Part shown: piece by piece, positions 1 to 12,870 of the stretch
Layout of the letters: each line of letters begins with the position of its first letter
Position numbering within the stretch: position 1 is the first letter of the stretch
Assembly (NCBI GenBank): GCA_005656395.1
Contig: SRSI01000050.1
Coordinates: 496,001-560,000, forward strand
DNA length: 64,000 bases
Reading direction: 5' to 3'
DNA from: Strongyloides papillosus
Taxonomy: Eukaryota; Nematoda; Chromadorea; Rhabditida; Strongyloididae
Made by a program: the position numbers and the translations under genes
Notes under the pieces: model-generated
Databases searched by the model: none
The model's input: only the letters and a program-made list of their open reading frames with translations
What the model was told of the DNA's origin: nothing

Positions 1-571
1 TGTACTTTCTAGCCATACCAAAGTCAAGGACATATATTTTTTTGGTTTCTTTGACTTCCGGTCTACCACATGTATAGTTGGCAGGTTTGACGTCTCTATG
101 GAGGTATCCAATATTATGAAGGTCTTCTAATGCCTCTAAGCATTGCATTGCAACATTACAGGCTGTGTAAAAGCTAAATTTCTTTTTCGGACGTTCCATA
201 CGTAAATCAAGTAAGGATCTCCCGACAAATGTCATGACAACATAACTGAACTCCTCAGTCTGTCCTCTGTCATAGATTTTACAGAAATGACGGTTATCAG
301 CTTTTTCAAGTTCCATTAAACAGGCAACTTCCATTTTTAAGATTTGAACTGTCTCCTTGACTGACTCTACTTTTAAAGCATACAAGTTGTTTTTGTCATC
401 TTTTACTTTGTATACAGCTCCAAAGGCTCCTTCACCCAATTTTTTTTCGATTATCCATTTGTCCTTTACTTTTGTACCTGGATTTATTTGAACAAGAACA
501 GGTTCAGGGTTAGAAGTTTTGTCTTTGTCCTCCTTGTCCTTTTCTTTATCCTTCTCCTTATCTTTGTCCAT
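1..571 (-). CDS. TTBK/CK1-family protein kinase, N-terminal part (runs off the window)
   Basis: An open frame reads from an ATG at 571 to the left edge without an intron (about 190 residues), so the C-terminal lobe lies outside. The protein opens with an acidic-basic low-complexity leader of alternating D, K and E. The kinase N-lobe follows: a glycine loop (GEGAFGAVY), the ATP lysine in YALKVES, then the catalytic loop HRDVKPANY and DFGMARKY at the edge. The HRDxKPxNY loop and DFGxARKY are hallmarks of the CK1/tau-tubulin kinase group, which is greatly expanded in nematodes and often sperm-expressed; the expression remark is family knowledge only. The start lies 124 bp downstream of the GalNAc-transferase stop on the same strand. 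Catalytic residues look intact. The exact subfamily (TTBK versus other CK1) is uncertain because only half is visible. Confidence 0.85.
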   Translation of the reverse strand, partial: MDKDKEKDKEKDKEDKDKTSNPEPVLVQINPGTKVKDKWIIEKKLGEGAFGAVYKVKDDKNNLYALKVESVKETVQILKMEVACLMELEKADNRHFCKIYDRGQTEEFSYVVMTFVGRSLLDLRMERPKKKFSFYTACNVAMQCLEALEDLHNIGYLHRDVKPANYTCGRPEVKETKKIYVLDFGMARKY

Positions 572-695
572 CTTCAAATATTGGTAATATCAAAAAAAAT
601 TATACACTTCAAAAGAATACACTCATAATATATAGATGATTTGTAAAAAAATTTTAATGAACATATATGTAAATAATTCTTATTAACAAATTTAA

Positions 696-2738
696 CTATA
701 AATATTCAAAATCCCAATTACTTGATTTAGAACAATATTCAGTGGCAGCATACTGTGATTTATCACTATTTACATAAAGGCACTTTCTAGAATTAAGTGA
801 ATAGATTTTGTTCCTAATGAATACCCATTCTTGGGTTAGTCCTTGATTGTGGCATTTTAGTAAAGAAACACCATTATATGTATCTAAGCATAGACTATTT
901 GCACCTAGATTCCTTAGTTCACCAGTTTTTGTTACCCTCCAGATATGTTGCCGTGATTTGTTACTACATGGTTCAAGTAGTAATTTTCCTCCCACATTTA
1001 CTCTACCAGTTGAGGATGCTTCAACTGCTAAACACAAATTACTATTCTCCAATTTAATTTTTAAAATTCCTTCTTTCTTCCACTTCTTTTTAGTTTCCTT
1101 TATCTCTTCATCTTCATAAAAATTCTTAGGATAAAGTTGAGGATAAATATTCTTCAAATACCAATCAAAACTATTACATTTCAATTTTTGCCGTAGTTCC
1201 ACCATCTTACTTATATCACCATATTCCTTTTCTGTCATACTTTTCAAGTAAGGTTTTGCCTTATAAAACTTCTCTTTATATTCATCCATCCATACCAAAG
1301 CAGTACGAACAGAATTTTTACCCATAGAATCAACACTTAAACCATATGGGCGTTTATCTCTAAAAATATGACCAACTCTACTACATGGTATAATTTCTAT
1401 TTCATATCCACACATCCAAAGCCTAAATGACATCTCAACATTCTCTGCACCCTTTAATGAGATGATTTTAATAAACTTATGGTAGAAATAATAAAACTAA
1501 CCCAAATGTCCATTCCAGAATCATATTCACCGATATCTGTAAATGTTTGTTTACTAATAGCAAATAATCCACCAGCCATAGTGGGAGATTTAAGTGGTTT
1601 GATAAAGTTCTTTGGATCATTTAAATAGTTGCTGTCAGGGTAGTCCCATTTAAATGTTAGGGACCATGTGAAACCTCCCATACAGACAGGTGAGGCTAAA
1701 TATTCAAGGTTTTCATGTTTGATAATATCTATTATAGGACAGACAACTCTAAAAAACACAGAAATTAAAAATAAATATTTTAAATTACTTTTTCGGATCT
1801 ATTTTAATTCTCTCCAAAAGTGGTTCCAGCCACTTTTCATTAACTTCACAATGACTATCTAGGAATACTAAATTTTTACCAGTTGCTTGGTGAGCTCCAA
1901 AAATTTTAGACCTAATTAATCCTTCATTTTTTTGTGTTTTTAACATTTTTACTTTAGATGGCCAATATTTTTCTTTATATTTCTGGACAATTTCAGGATG
2001 TCTTTCTACTGAATCACTTGAATCATCAATTAATAGTATTTCATGAATCAAGGAATCTGGTGTACGATCGAGAATAGAATTAACCATCCTTATTAAAACA
2101 TGTGGTTCCTCATTAAAGTAACAAATAATTATTGAGGCTGGGTCTAAATCCGGTTGGTATGTTATATTACGGCATTGGTCATTCCTTGAATCTACAATTT
2201 TCCTCCTATATCCAATTTTTCTACTCACTAAAGCATTAAATTGATAATTTTTTATACCATTATTATATTCCAGCCTTTCATCTTCATTTTTGATTATTAT
2301 TAAATCTGATACATTTATAATACGTTCTCTATTCAATTCCTGGTCATCTATATCAACACTAAACGGTGATTCTTTATTACTTTTTTGAGATGTTAATTTA
2401 TCTTCTCTACTTTCTGCAGGCATTATTTGATTACTTTTTTTTGATGAAATCGTTGTTCCATGTTTATTTACAACATTTTTCTCATGCTTAATAGGTACCT
2501 CGATATTTGTATCAAGTGGTTTAAAATCACTATCACTTATTTTATTATTATTGATTGGCAAAATATATGTTTTCTTATTATTTGTTGTAGAGGCTTTTTG
2601 ATCCAATGTAAAACTTTTTAATGGTTCTTTATTGTCTATTTTATCACTATTGTATGTAATAAAACTTATAAATATCCATATTAGAAAAATAATAACAGAA
2701 TAAAAAATGATCTTCCTAGCATGGAATGACCATCTCAT
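696..2738 (-). CDS. Polypeptide N-acetylgalactosaminyltransferase (GalNAc-T)
   Basis: Three exons, complement(696..1451, 1502..1748, 1789..2738), give 650 aa, the usual family length. The enzyme starts mucin-type O-glycosylation by moving GalNAc from UDP-GalNAc to Ser/Thr in the Golgi. Order visible: short cytosolic tail, one membrane anchor at about residues 10-30, a long polar stem to about 190, then a GT2 catalytic domain (SIIICYFNE, ILLIDDSSD, the DxH metal motif as DSHCE at about 294, and YDSGMDIWG across the second splice). A C-terminal ricin-type lectin domain follows (CLDTYNG, QEWVF). The splices restore KKVVCPIID and DIWGAENVEMSFR, which match the family. Introns are 40 and 50 bp with GT-AG ends. 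Catalytic motifs look intact, so it is probably active. Which gly-family member it is cannot be decided by eye. Confidence 0.93.
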
Positions 2739-3390
2739 TTTAATTAAAACTATAAAAATAAGATATAAAAGTGTACATGTGTAATATATTTTAATAGAAT
2801 AGTAATATTTCAGTGAGTAATTCTAATTTTATAGTAATATGTATACAACGAAATTTATTTTATTGAGAATAAATTACTTCTAAGAAAGAAATATATACAA
2901 TTTTAGACAATTATTTTAATGTAATGATTATTGTATTGATTATAAATAGTTCAAAGTGTGAACCCAATTTAAAAATGTCAAATTCGTATCTGTTATAACT
3001 ATGATTACATATTGTTAATAACATTACAAAGAAAATTGTTGTCGGGTTTTTGTAAAAAAAAAACAAGTGTTTACTTTGCTTAATAATTTATTTTCGTGAA
3101 AAATTTTGTACAATACAATTTGTATAGAAATGTTATCTTATATCTAACAATCGCTTTTTATAATTCATTATTTTAGAAATTTTACAGAACAATTAATCTA
3201 GAAAATATTTAATTTATTTCCTGTATGTGTAGAAAAAAAGTAGTTACCATCTTACAGGTATTTAAAATTAATAGCAAAAACAATTTAATTTATTTCAAAA
3301 ATTATTTATGTACAATCAAATGATAATTATTCTCATTTCTAATTAATATCGTAGTGAATAATAGGTATATATTAAAAAATTGTTAATTAA
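2739..3390. other. Intergenic spacer, no gene seen
   Basis: AT-rich sequence between the GalNAc-transferase start and the AMPK alpha stop. No open frame with recognisable protein features, no repeat and no RNA gene was seen. It should contain the GalNAc-T promoter and the AMPK 3' end. Confidence 0.6.
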
Positions 3391-6140
<2,750 letters not shown>

Positions 6141-7014
6141 AGTTGAGTAATAATGTTATAAAAAATTTGATTATTGAACACCTGTTATTCTATAATCATT
6201 AATATATCAACTGAAAATAATACTAAAAATAATAATATCTAAAAATAAAAATTATTCTTACATTATGTAAGTTTTTCTTGATCAATCAATGAGAGTATAA
6301 AAACGTCAAATATATTTTTATATAAAATTTTTACGGGATTCAATATACAAATATATTAATGATAGGGAGATTACAATTTATTCCTCTACGTTTAAATTTT
6401 AACTTTACTATCAAACAAATATTTTGTATGTAAATCAGCTTATAACTTATCAATTTTGTTTTTGACAAAATTTTTTCAAAAATCATTAAAGCATCAAGTG
6501 TGAAGAAAACAAGTACAAAAGTAAACTTAAAATATAAGGATGGAGAAAATTTTTTTGTCTGCTTCATTTATAAAAAAATCTTAAAGAAAATATAAAGTGT
6601 AAAGAGTTGAAATGAGGAGTATTGAATGAGAATAAAGAAAGGATGGAATATTATTTAATATATAAGCCATGACATAGTAGAAAATTGCCTTTTTTAATTT
6701 ATATACAACAACATTATTAATTAAACTTTGTTTATCTTAACCACATTCCGATCAAGTGAATTATAATGTTACCAAAATAAAATTTAATAACACTTTTAAA
6801 ATAAAATAACAATTTTCACTATTGTAATAAAATATTTATTAAAATATAATATAACATATATATTTGACGTGGAGATCGAAATATAAAAATAAAATTATAA
6901 GGTTCTAGTCATTTATTATTTGTTAATACTAAATCATTTCCATCAGAACATTTATTTAATGTTGTTATTGCCTCTGAAACATTGAAATGGATTATTAAAT
7001 TGTTATTGAAGAAG
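6141..7014. other. Intergenic spacer, no gene seen
   Basis: AT-rich sequence upstream of the AMPK leader exon and downstream of the small membrane-protein gene. A 75-codon minus-strand frame near 6340-6567 has only F/I/K/L-rich composition typical of AT-rich noise. Nothing else seen. Confidence 0.55.
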
Positions 7015-8580
7015 TTAAAATCTACCTTCATTCATACTATTTTTGCTGTGATTATTACAGTCAACATTATGTGATTTTTTTAAATTACTATTTACAATGT
7101 GGTTTTTTTTTCCTATACTTGTATTCTTTTTTTTACTGTGATGTAAGTTTTTATACGATTTTGGGGATTGAGATAGTACATCGAAGAATAGAAAGTCAAA
7201 TACAGGATACATTAATAGTAAATATGATTTGTAAAGGAGTTTTAGAATTTGGATACCCAATAATGCAATTCCGTAATGTAGCGGCAATCCCACAAGTAGG
7301 TATAGTATTATTAATTGAGGTGTTGGTGAATAATCGACAGTTGCAAGAGGACCCATTTTAGTTATGATTTTCCTGAAAACAATATAATTTAAATATTTGG
7401 ATGGAGAGAGGTAAATAAATATTATTAATTTAATAACTTACCTTTATTAAAAAATGAATAGGTATAGTTGCTCCAGTCCTCTTATCCTTTACAAATTCAG
7501 TATGGCGAATTAGAAAAATGGCTGCGGTTCCGTAGAGAAGACAAGGAATACCTGCAATTAATTGAATAATTAACAATTCATTATATACTTACATAAGTTC
7601 AAAATTGTAATAACTCTATACAAGTTGTCTTCCACAGTTAAATTTTCCACGGGTCTCTTAGTACAATGATATTTTATATATGGAAATGCACCAACTCTAA
7701 AATAAAAAAAAAGTTAATTAAATTAACTAAAATATAAAAGATGATACGATAAAATAGTAAAACGAATTTGAATTCAGTTATTAATATGCATACTTAATCA
7801 AATTAAAAGATATAATAAATTATATCAAAATAACAATTAATCATAAGTTAATGGAAAGAACTAATACTACCACTAAATGTCTCTACATTTACGTAATTTA
7901 AAAAATTATCAATTCAATTTTATACACACTAACTATTTCAAAAGACAATGAAGGGTATAAAATTGCCTTAACTTAGGGAATAAACATGATAATATTTCAA
8001 TTATTTTGATACTGGTATCAACAACAAAGATAGCCTAAGATTTTAACATGACGTGTACACATATATATATATTCAACGTTCAATAATAAATAGCAAACTC
8101 AACAAACAATAAAGAATAGAAAAAGAATTGCTATGTAAACAAATATTAACTTTCAATTCCTACATCACATGTAAAAATTTTAAATTTTATAACTCATATA
8201 GAAATTTATCATTTTCAAGGTTAGTAATGTAAATAGTCATAGTCTTTTTGTAGAACTAGTTAATACTACAAATTTTTTATAAATGTATGTTACATAAATC
8301 ATAAGAAACCTACCTCAGTACATGATAATTATGACCATCAACTGAAAAATTAAAATGTTTCCTTGCAAAATGATCGTCCTGAATATGTCTAAAAGATACT
8401 TTATTATTTCTCTAAATTAATTAATTACTCTTACATATAAGGAACAAAATACGATGTCCATGAAGGGTAATTTCTCTGTCTTATATAGTATGTTAAAACT
8501 TCAGAACCTTTTGTACGTGACAAATATTTAGGATCTATTAGTATACGAAGTGGTTTGATAAAAAAGCGATAAATTAACAT
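7015..8580 (-). CDS. Small multi-pass membrane protein, family not recognised; C-terminal frame break
   Basis: Exons complement(7358..7372, 7442..7551, 7593..7696, 8314..8388, 8435..8580) form a 149-aa frame with GT-AG introns, ending EN-HN-stop. Readable parts: an N-terminal membrane segment, a conserved-looking juxtamembrane run (KPLRILIDPKYLSR), then NFSVDGHNYHVLRVGAFPYI, then a second hydrophobic stretch (IPCLLYGTAAIFLI). Directly after the stop, in the next frame, 7356-7015 stays open for 113 codons with two further hydrophobic segments and a K/N-rich tail, starting MGPLATVDYSPTPQL. Dropping one A at about 7369-7372 would join both parts. So this is either a short protein, a frameshift (real or an assembly error), or an undetected splice. 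The ATG at 8580 lies within the first membrane segment, so an upstream exon is likely; an open stretch at about 8971-9060 with donor GTGGTA would join in frame. I do not recognise the family. Confidence 0.6.
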
Positions 8581-9460
8581 CAATACTACAATAATTATGA
8601 CTATATAAATGCATCTTCTATATTGATTAATAACAAAGTGTTAAAGCGTAAAAATTTGCACATGTATAAACCATTGAAAATGCCATTCATTAGTAATACA
8701 AATGACTATATCAAGGACAATAAGTGATATTTATTAAAGTGGTCAATGATATGTCAAAAATTTAATATTTAATGCTCTTACACACACAAATATTTTATTG
8801 CAAACTTAAAATAAGAACAAAATAACCTAGGTAATGATCATTGAAATATAATATTATAGTCAGTTGTATTAAAAATAAAATCTTAAAAATCATAAATGAA
8901 ATAAAACAAAAGACAACAGTATATTTTTCAATAATAACGTAACACACATGACATGATATTTTGTTACCACTTTACTTTTCCTAACACAACGCGGTTATAA
9001 TGATGTCTTAGCAGTAATGTGGTTTGAATAACATGTCTTGTGTTAAAACAAATCCTGCACAATAAAAATAATGGAATTAGGGGTGAAATTTACATTTAAA
9101 TAAATAATAACAGTATTTATATTTTTGTATATTTTAAATCATTTTTAAAAATTAGAATCAATCTTTACCTGAATGTCAATGTAGTATTTGTCAATAGCCT
9201 CTTAAGTTGATATTTGAAAGCTTAATGTTTACAACAAAATTGATTTTTCAAGAGTTGTAAAGTACCTTATCTTCAAAATATTGCTAAAATTAAAAAACAA
9301 TTAATAAAATTTTATTGGCATATTATTATATTTCGCATAAATTTATACTGTGGGAAACTTGTAATTAGGTTATGGATATGTAAAATATCATTAAATTTCA
9401 ATTTTTTATTCAAATTTTTTATGGTTAATTTGATTTTTCTGTAACTTCTATAATAAAAAT
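8581..9460. other. Intergenic spacer, possible upstream exon only
   Basis: AT-rich sequence between the small membrane-protein gene and the peptide array. Apart from the possible upstream exon at about 8971-9060 on the minus strand, noted under the previous gene, nothing was seen. Confidence 0.5.
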
Positions 9461-9965
9461 AATAATAAAAATTTATTTGTCACATATCTCATTATAAACT
9501 TTATAGATTTTATAATTAGATAGCTTAAAGATGTGTTGTTTTTTGGTAACTTGAAGGACTAGATTGGTTTTAGACATTTGTGGTCACAATTGACAAAGTT
9601 ATATATAAAAGACCTTTTCCAAGATAAGGGGGATTAATATTAAAACATTGATTAATAAATGGCCAAGTTAAGTACCACAAAGTGGCGGTAGTTTACATAA
9701 AACAAATTCTAAGTTGAATATGTTAAAGAGTTTAACAAAGGCTACCAAAGGCCTGGTCTTCAAATGGTAATTTTAATAATATTCACGAAAAAACATTACA
9801 TTAAAAGATGATCATCTACATATTTTTAATTGCTTTTTTAGTTCTAGAATAATATTATCATAAAATATAAATTTTTGTGATATACAGGAAAATATAAAAA
9901 GTGTTTTTTGAAACAATTTCCTATAGTTTTGAGTATTTGAATATTGCTAAAAACTCTTTCTAAAA

Positions 9966-10178
9966 ATGAAGATTCTTTTTTTTATCACCATCATTCTATT
10001 ATTTAATTTGTCATTCCAAAGAAAATTTTCAGGAACAAGACGATCAACAATTAGAAAAAAGAGAGATTTTTTGGAGAAATTAAAAGACAGTAGTTCTATA
10101 ATGACTTCTAATTTTATGCCCGAAGACTTACAAGGTCTTGTTAAAACTGATGAATTAAAATCAAGAAAAAATAATTAA
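9966..10178 (+). CDS. Small secreted peptide precursor, array member 1
   Basis: A 70-aa single-exon frame. Residues 1-18 are a textbook signal peptide (MKILFFITIILLFNLSF). The mature part of about 52 residues is charged and has dibasic or tribasic sites (RR, RKKR) and a MPEDLQGL motif near its C-terminal third. No cysteines are present, so it is not a disulphide-stabilised peptide. No family was recognised; a processed neuropeptide-like precursor or a secreted effector are both possible and neither is shown. The ATG follows the conserved block TATTGCTAAAAACTCTTTCT. A TCCTATAG 38 bp upstream is a likely splice-leader acceptor, shared with member 2. Confidence 0.8.
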   Translation: MKILFFITIILLFNLSFQRKFSGTRRSTIRKKRDFLEKLKDSSSIMTSNFMPEDLQGLVKTDELKSRKNN

Positions 10179-10947
10179 TTTAACCTAATGTTTTTTTTTA
10201 CATTTTTGAATTCAATATCTATCGCTTGATTTGTTGTCACTTTTTAATGATATAAATAAAAATTTTATCTCTATCTAATTTTACTCTAATTTTTTGGTAC
10301 TTATTCAATAATTAAAATTCTATTGACATCATTGTCCCTATTTTTTTCTCTTTTCACTTGATAAAAATTATAATAAACGATATGATGGAATGGGAGGATG
10401 AAGAAGGTGATCTATAATAAAAAAGAATTTTATAATAAAAAAATAATAAAAGTTAATTTGTCCCATATCCTGTTTTAAACTTAATAGGTTTTTATAATTA
10501 TATAAATTAAAGATGTACTTTTTTCTTGCTTAAGTGAGTGGATTGGTTTCTTTTATCTGTGGACACAATTGTTAAGGTTATGTTTAAAAGACCCTGTTCA
10601 GAATAAGATGAAGTTAATTTTAAAACATTAACTAATAATTGCCAAGTTAAATACCATGGAGTCGTAATTAATTTTATAAAACAAATTCTAAGTTGAAAAT
10701 GTTAAATGGTTAAACAAAGGCTAGCGAATGCGTAGGTTTCAAATGATAAATTAAATTCTAATAATATTTATGAAAACATAACATTAAAAGATGGTCATCT
10801 ACATATTTTTAATTGTTTATTATTTTTAGAATAATATTATCATAAAATATAAACTTTTATGAGGTACAGAAAAGTATAAGAAGTAATCTTTTGTAACAAT
10901 TTCCTATAGTTTTAGTATTTGAATATTGCTAAAAACTCTTTCTAAAA

Positions 10948-11124
10948 ATGAAGATTCTTTTTTTCATCACCATCTTCCTATTATTTAATTTATCATTCCA
11001 AAATCCAATAGCAGGAACGAAAACTCTATCAAAAACAAAGACTGGAACTAATCCTAGTTCAGAAAAAAACGCTGAAATTATGATGGCTCCTAAAAAAAAA
11101 TACGATGAAAAGGATCATTATTGA
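10948..11124 (+). CDS. Small secreted peptide precursor, array member 2
   Basis: A 58-aa frame with nearly the same signal peptide as its neighbours (MKILFFITIFLLFNLSFQ). Its mature part is quite different: lysine- and threonine-rich, no cysteines, no DLQGL motif, ending KDHY. It also lacks the clear RKKR/KR sites of the other two members, although KKK is present. The upstream block and TCCTATAG acceptor are conserved. The contrast between a conserved leader and promoter and a changed mature region is the notable point. It may be a functionally diverged or a decaying copy; the intact start and the stop at 11122-11124 favour a working gene. Confidence 0.7.
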   Translation: MKILFFITIFLLFNLSFQNPIAGTKTLSKTKTGTNPSSEKNAEIMMAPKKKYDEKDHY

Positions 11125-12034
11125 TAATATTCGTAACAAGCCAACAAGAATAAATAACTAATTTAAGCAAATGTTTTTTTCTACATTTTTGAATTCAATA
11201 TTTATCACTTGATTTGATGCCATCTTTAAATGATTTAAATAAAAATTTCATGCCTAACTTATTTTATTTTATCCTTATTTATTGGTACTTATTTAATAAT
11301 TATAATCCTACTGATACTATTGTCCCTATTTTTCTCCCCTTTCGCTTGACAAAAATTATAATAAATGGTATAGTGAAACAGGAGGATGGAAATGGTGATC
11401 TATGATAAAAAAGAATTTTACAACAAAAAACAATAAAAGTAAATTTGTCTCATATCCTTTCTTAAACTTAACAAATTTTTTATAAATAAACAGCTTAAAG
11501 ATGTTTTTTTTCCTAACATGTGGGAGTGGATTGGTTTAAGACATTTGTGGTCACAATTGACCAAGTTATCATTAAAAAACGCACTTTTTTTTGGCCTATT
11601 TTAGTTTGCTCAGAAAATAACATTCCTAAAAGTTAATGAAATAGTTTGGTTTATATGTTATTTAAAGAGCCAACGCCAGAATAAGGGGGAAACATAATAA
11701 TATAAACATTGATTAATAAATGGCTAATTTATGGACCAACGAGTGGTGGCAGTTTTTACAAAACAAATTTTAAGTTGAATTTTTTGAAAGGTTAAACAAA
11801 GGTTATCGAGAGCATGGTCTTCAACTGGTATTTCAAATTCTAATAATATTTATGAAAAAACATTACATTAAAAGATGATCATCTACATATTTTTAATTGC
11901 TTATTTATTTCTGGAATAATATTATCATAAAATATAAATTTTTATGATGTACAGGAAAGTATAAAAAGTATGTTTTTTGCAACAATTTCCTATGGTTTTA
12001 AGTATTTGAATATTGCTAAAAACTCTTTTTAACA

Positions 12035-12241
12035 ATGAAGATTCTTTTTTTCATCACCATCATTCTATTATTTAATATATCATTCCAAAATTCAATGTCA
12101 AGAATGAAAAGATCATCAGATGAAGATCACTCTAATTATATAAAAAAAGATTCTGCTTCCCTTTATTCTCATGCATACTTACCTGATGATTTACAGGGTC
12201 TTGATAACACTGGTATTATAGGACCACGAAAAAATATATAA
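12035..12241 (+). CDS. Small secreted peptide precursor, array member 3
   Basis: A 68-aa single-exon frame with signal peptide MKILFFITIILLFNISFQ, then a KR site after about ten residues and an acidic stretch (SSDEDHS). It carries KK, then LPDDLQGL, the same motif as MPEDLQGL of member 1 at a similar place, and ends in PRKNI, compared with SRKNN in member 1. The shared C-terminal third suggests that this part is the bioactive or constrained segment (inference). No cysteines. In this copy the upstream acceptor TCCTATAG reads TCCTATGG; the next AG is TTTTAAG a few bases downstream. Confidence 0.78.
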   Translation: MKILFFITIILLFNISFQNSMSRMKRSSDEDHSNYIKKDSASLYSHAYLPDDLQGLDNTGIIGPRKNI

Positions 12242-12493
12242 TTTAAGTTACTGTTTTTTTTAAAATTTTTAAATTCAATATTTATCATTTAACTCGTCGT
12301 CATCTTTAAATGATATAAATAAAAATTTTATGTCTAACTAATTTTATTAAAAAGCATTGGAACTTATTCTTTAATTATATTCTCAGTTATACTATTGTTT
12401 TTATTTTTACTCCTATTTATATGATAAAAATGATGGTGAAATAGAAGGATGGATGAAGATGAATTATGATAAGAAGAAATTTTGTAATAAAAA

Positions 12494-12870
12494 AATAATA
12501 AAAGTTAATTTGTCCTATATCTTTTCTTAAACTCAAAGGATTTTATGATTAAATGGCTTAAAGATGAGTTGTTCCTAGCTTAAAAGGATGAACTGATTAC
12601 AGATATTTGTGGTCACAATTGACGAAGTTATCCCTAAAAAATGCACTTTTTTGGCCCTTTTTAGTTTAAATATGTTTAGAAAATAACTTTCCTCAGAGGT
12701 AATGGAATAGTTTGGTTTATATGTTATTTAAAGGACCAACGCCAGAATATGGGGGAAATATAATAATATAAACATCGATTTATAAACGGCTAATTTATGG
12801 ACTAAACGGTAGTGGTAGTTTTTATAAAACAAATTCTAAATTAATTATGCTGGAAGGTTAAATTTAACCA
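12494..12870 (+). repeat. Partial fourth array unit lacking a coding region
   Basis: This segment matches the upstream part of unit 3, including the roughly 110-bp extra block and the CAACGCCAGAATA motif. It loses similarity at about 12865, some 230 bp before a start codon would be expected. No signal-peptide codons follow. It is a promoter-only remnant, or the breakpoint of the duplication. Confidence 0.75.

Larger units (their letters stand above)
9461..12870 (+). repeat. Tandem array of about 1-kb units carrying small secreted-peptide genes (3 full units plus 1 partial)
   Basis: Units start at a shared anchor (AATAATAAAA followed by TTTGTC.CATATC) at about 9461, 10442, 11431 and 12494. 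The full units span about 981, 989 and 1063 bp, and the fourth stops matching at about 12865. Similarity runs through the upstream region (TGGTCACAATTGAC.AAGTTA, then AAAACAAATTCTAAGTTGA, then AAAGATGATCATCTACATAT) into the signal-peptide codons and resumes after the stop. Units 3 and 4 share an extra segment of about 110 bp (about 11575-11685 and 12628-12735) that units 1 and 2 lack, so 3 and 4 form one duplication branch. Unit 4 has the upstream part but no coding part. Confidence 0.88.

Noticed and set aside
847..1119. Plus-strand 90-codon open frame
   Set aside because: Antisense to the lectin-domain exon of the GalNAc-transferase; no own motif.
7015..7356. Sideroflexin C-terminus
   Set aside because: PTPQL..L resembles sideroflexin at first sight, but the neighbouring exons and the rest do not fit, so the family was left open.
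7071..7361. Plus-strand 96-codon open frame
   Set aside because: Antisense to the membrane-protein C-terminal segment; composition is explained by the reverse strand.
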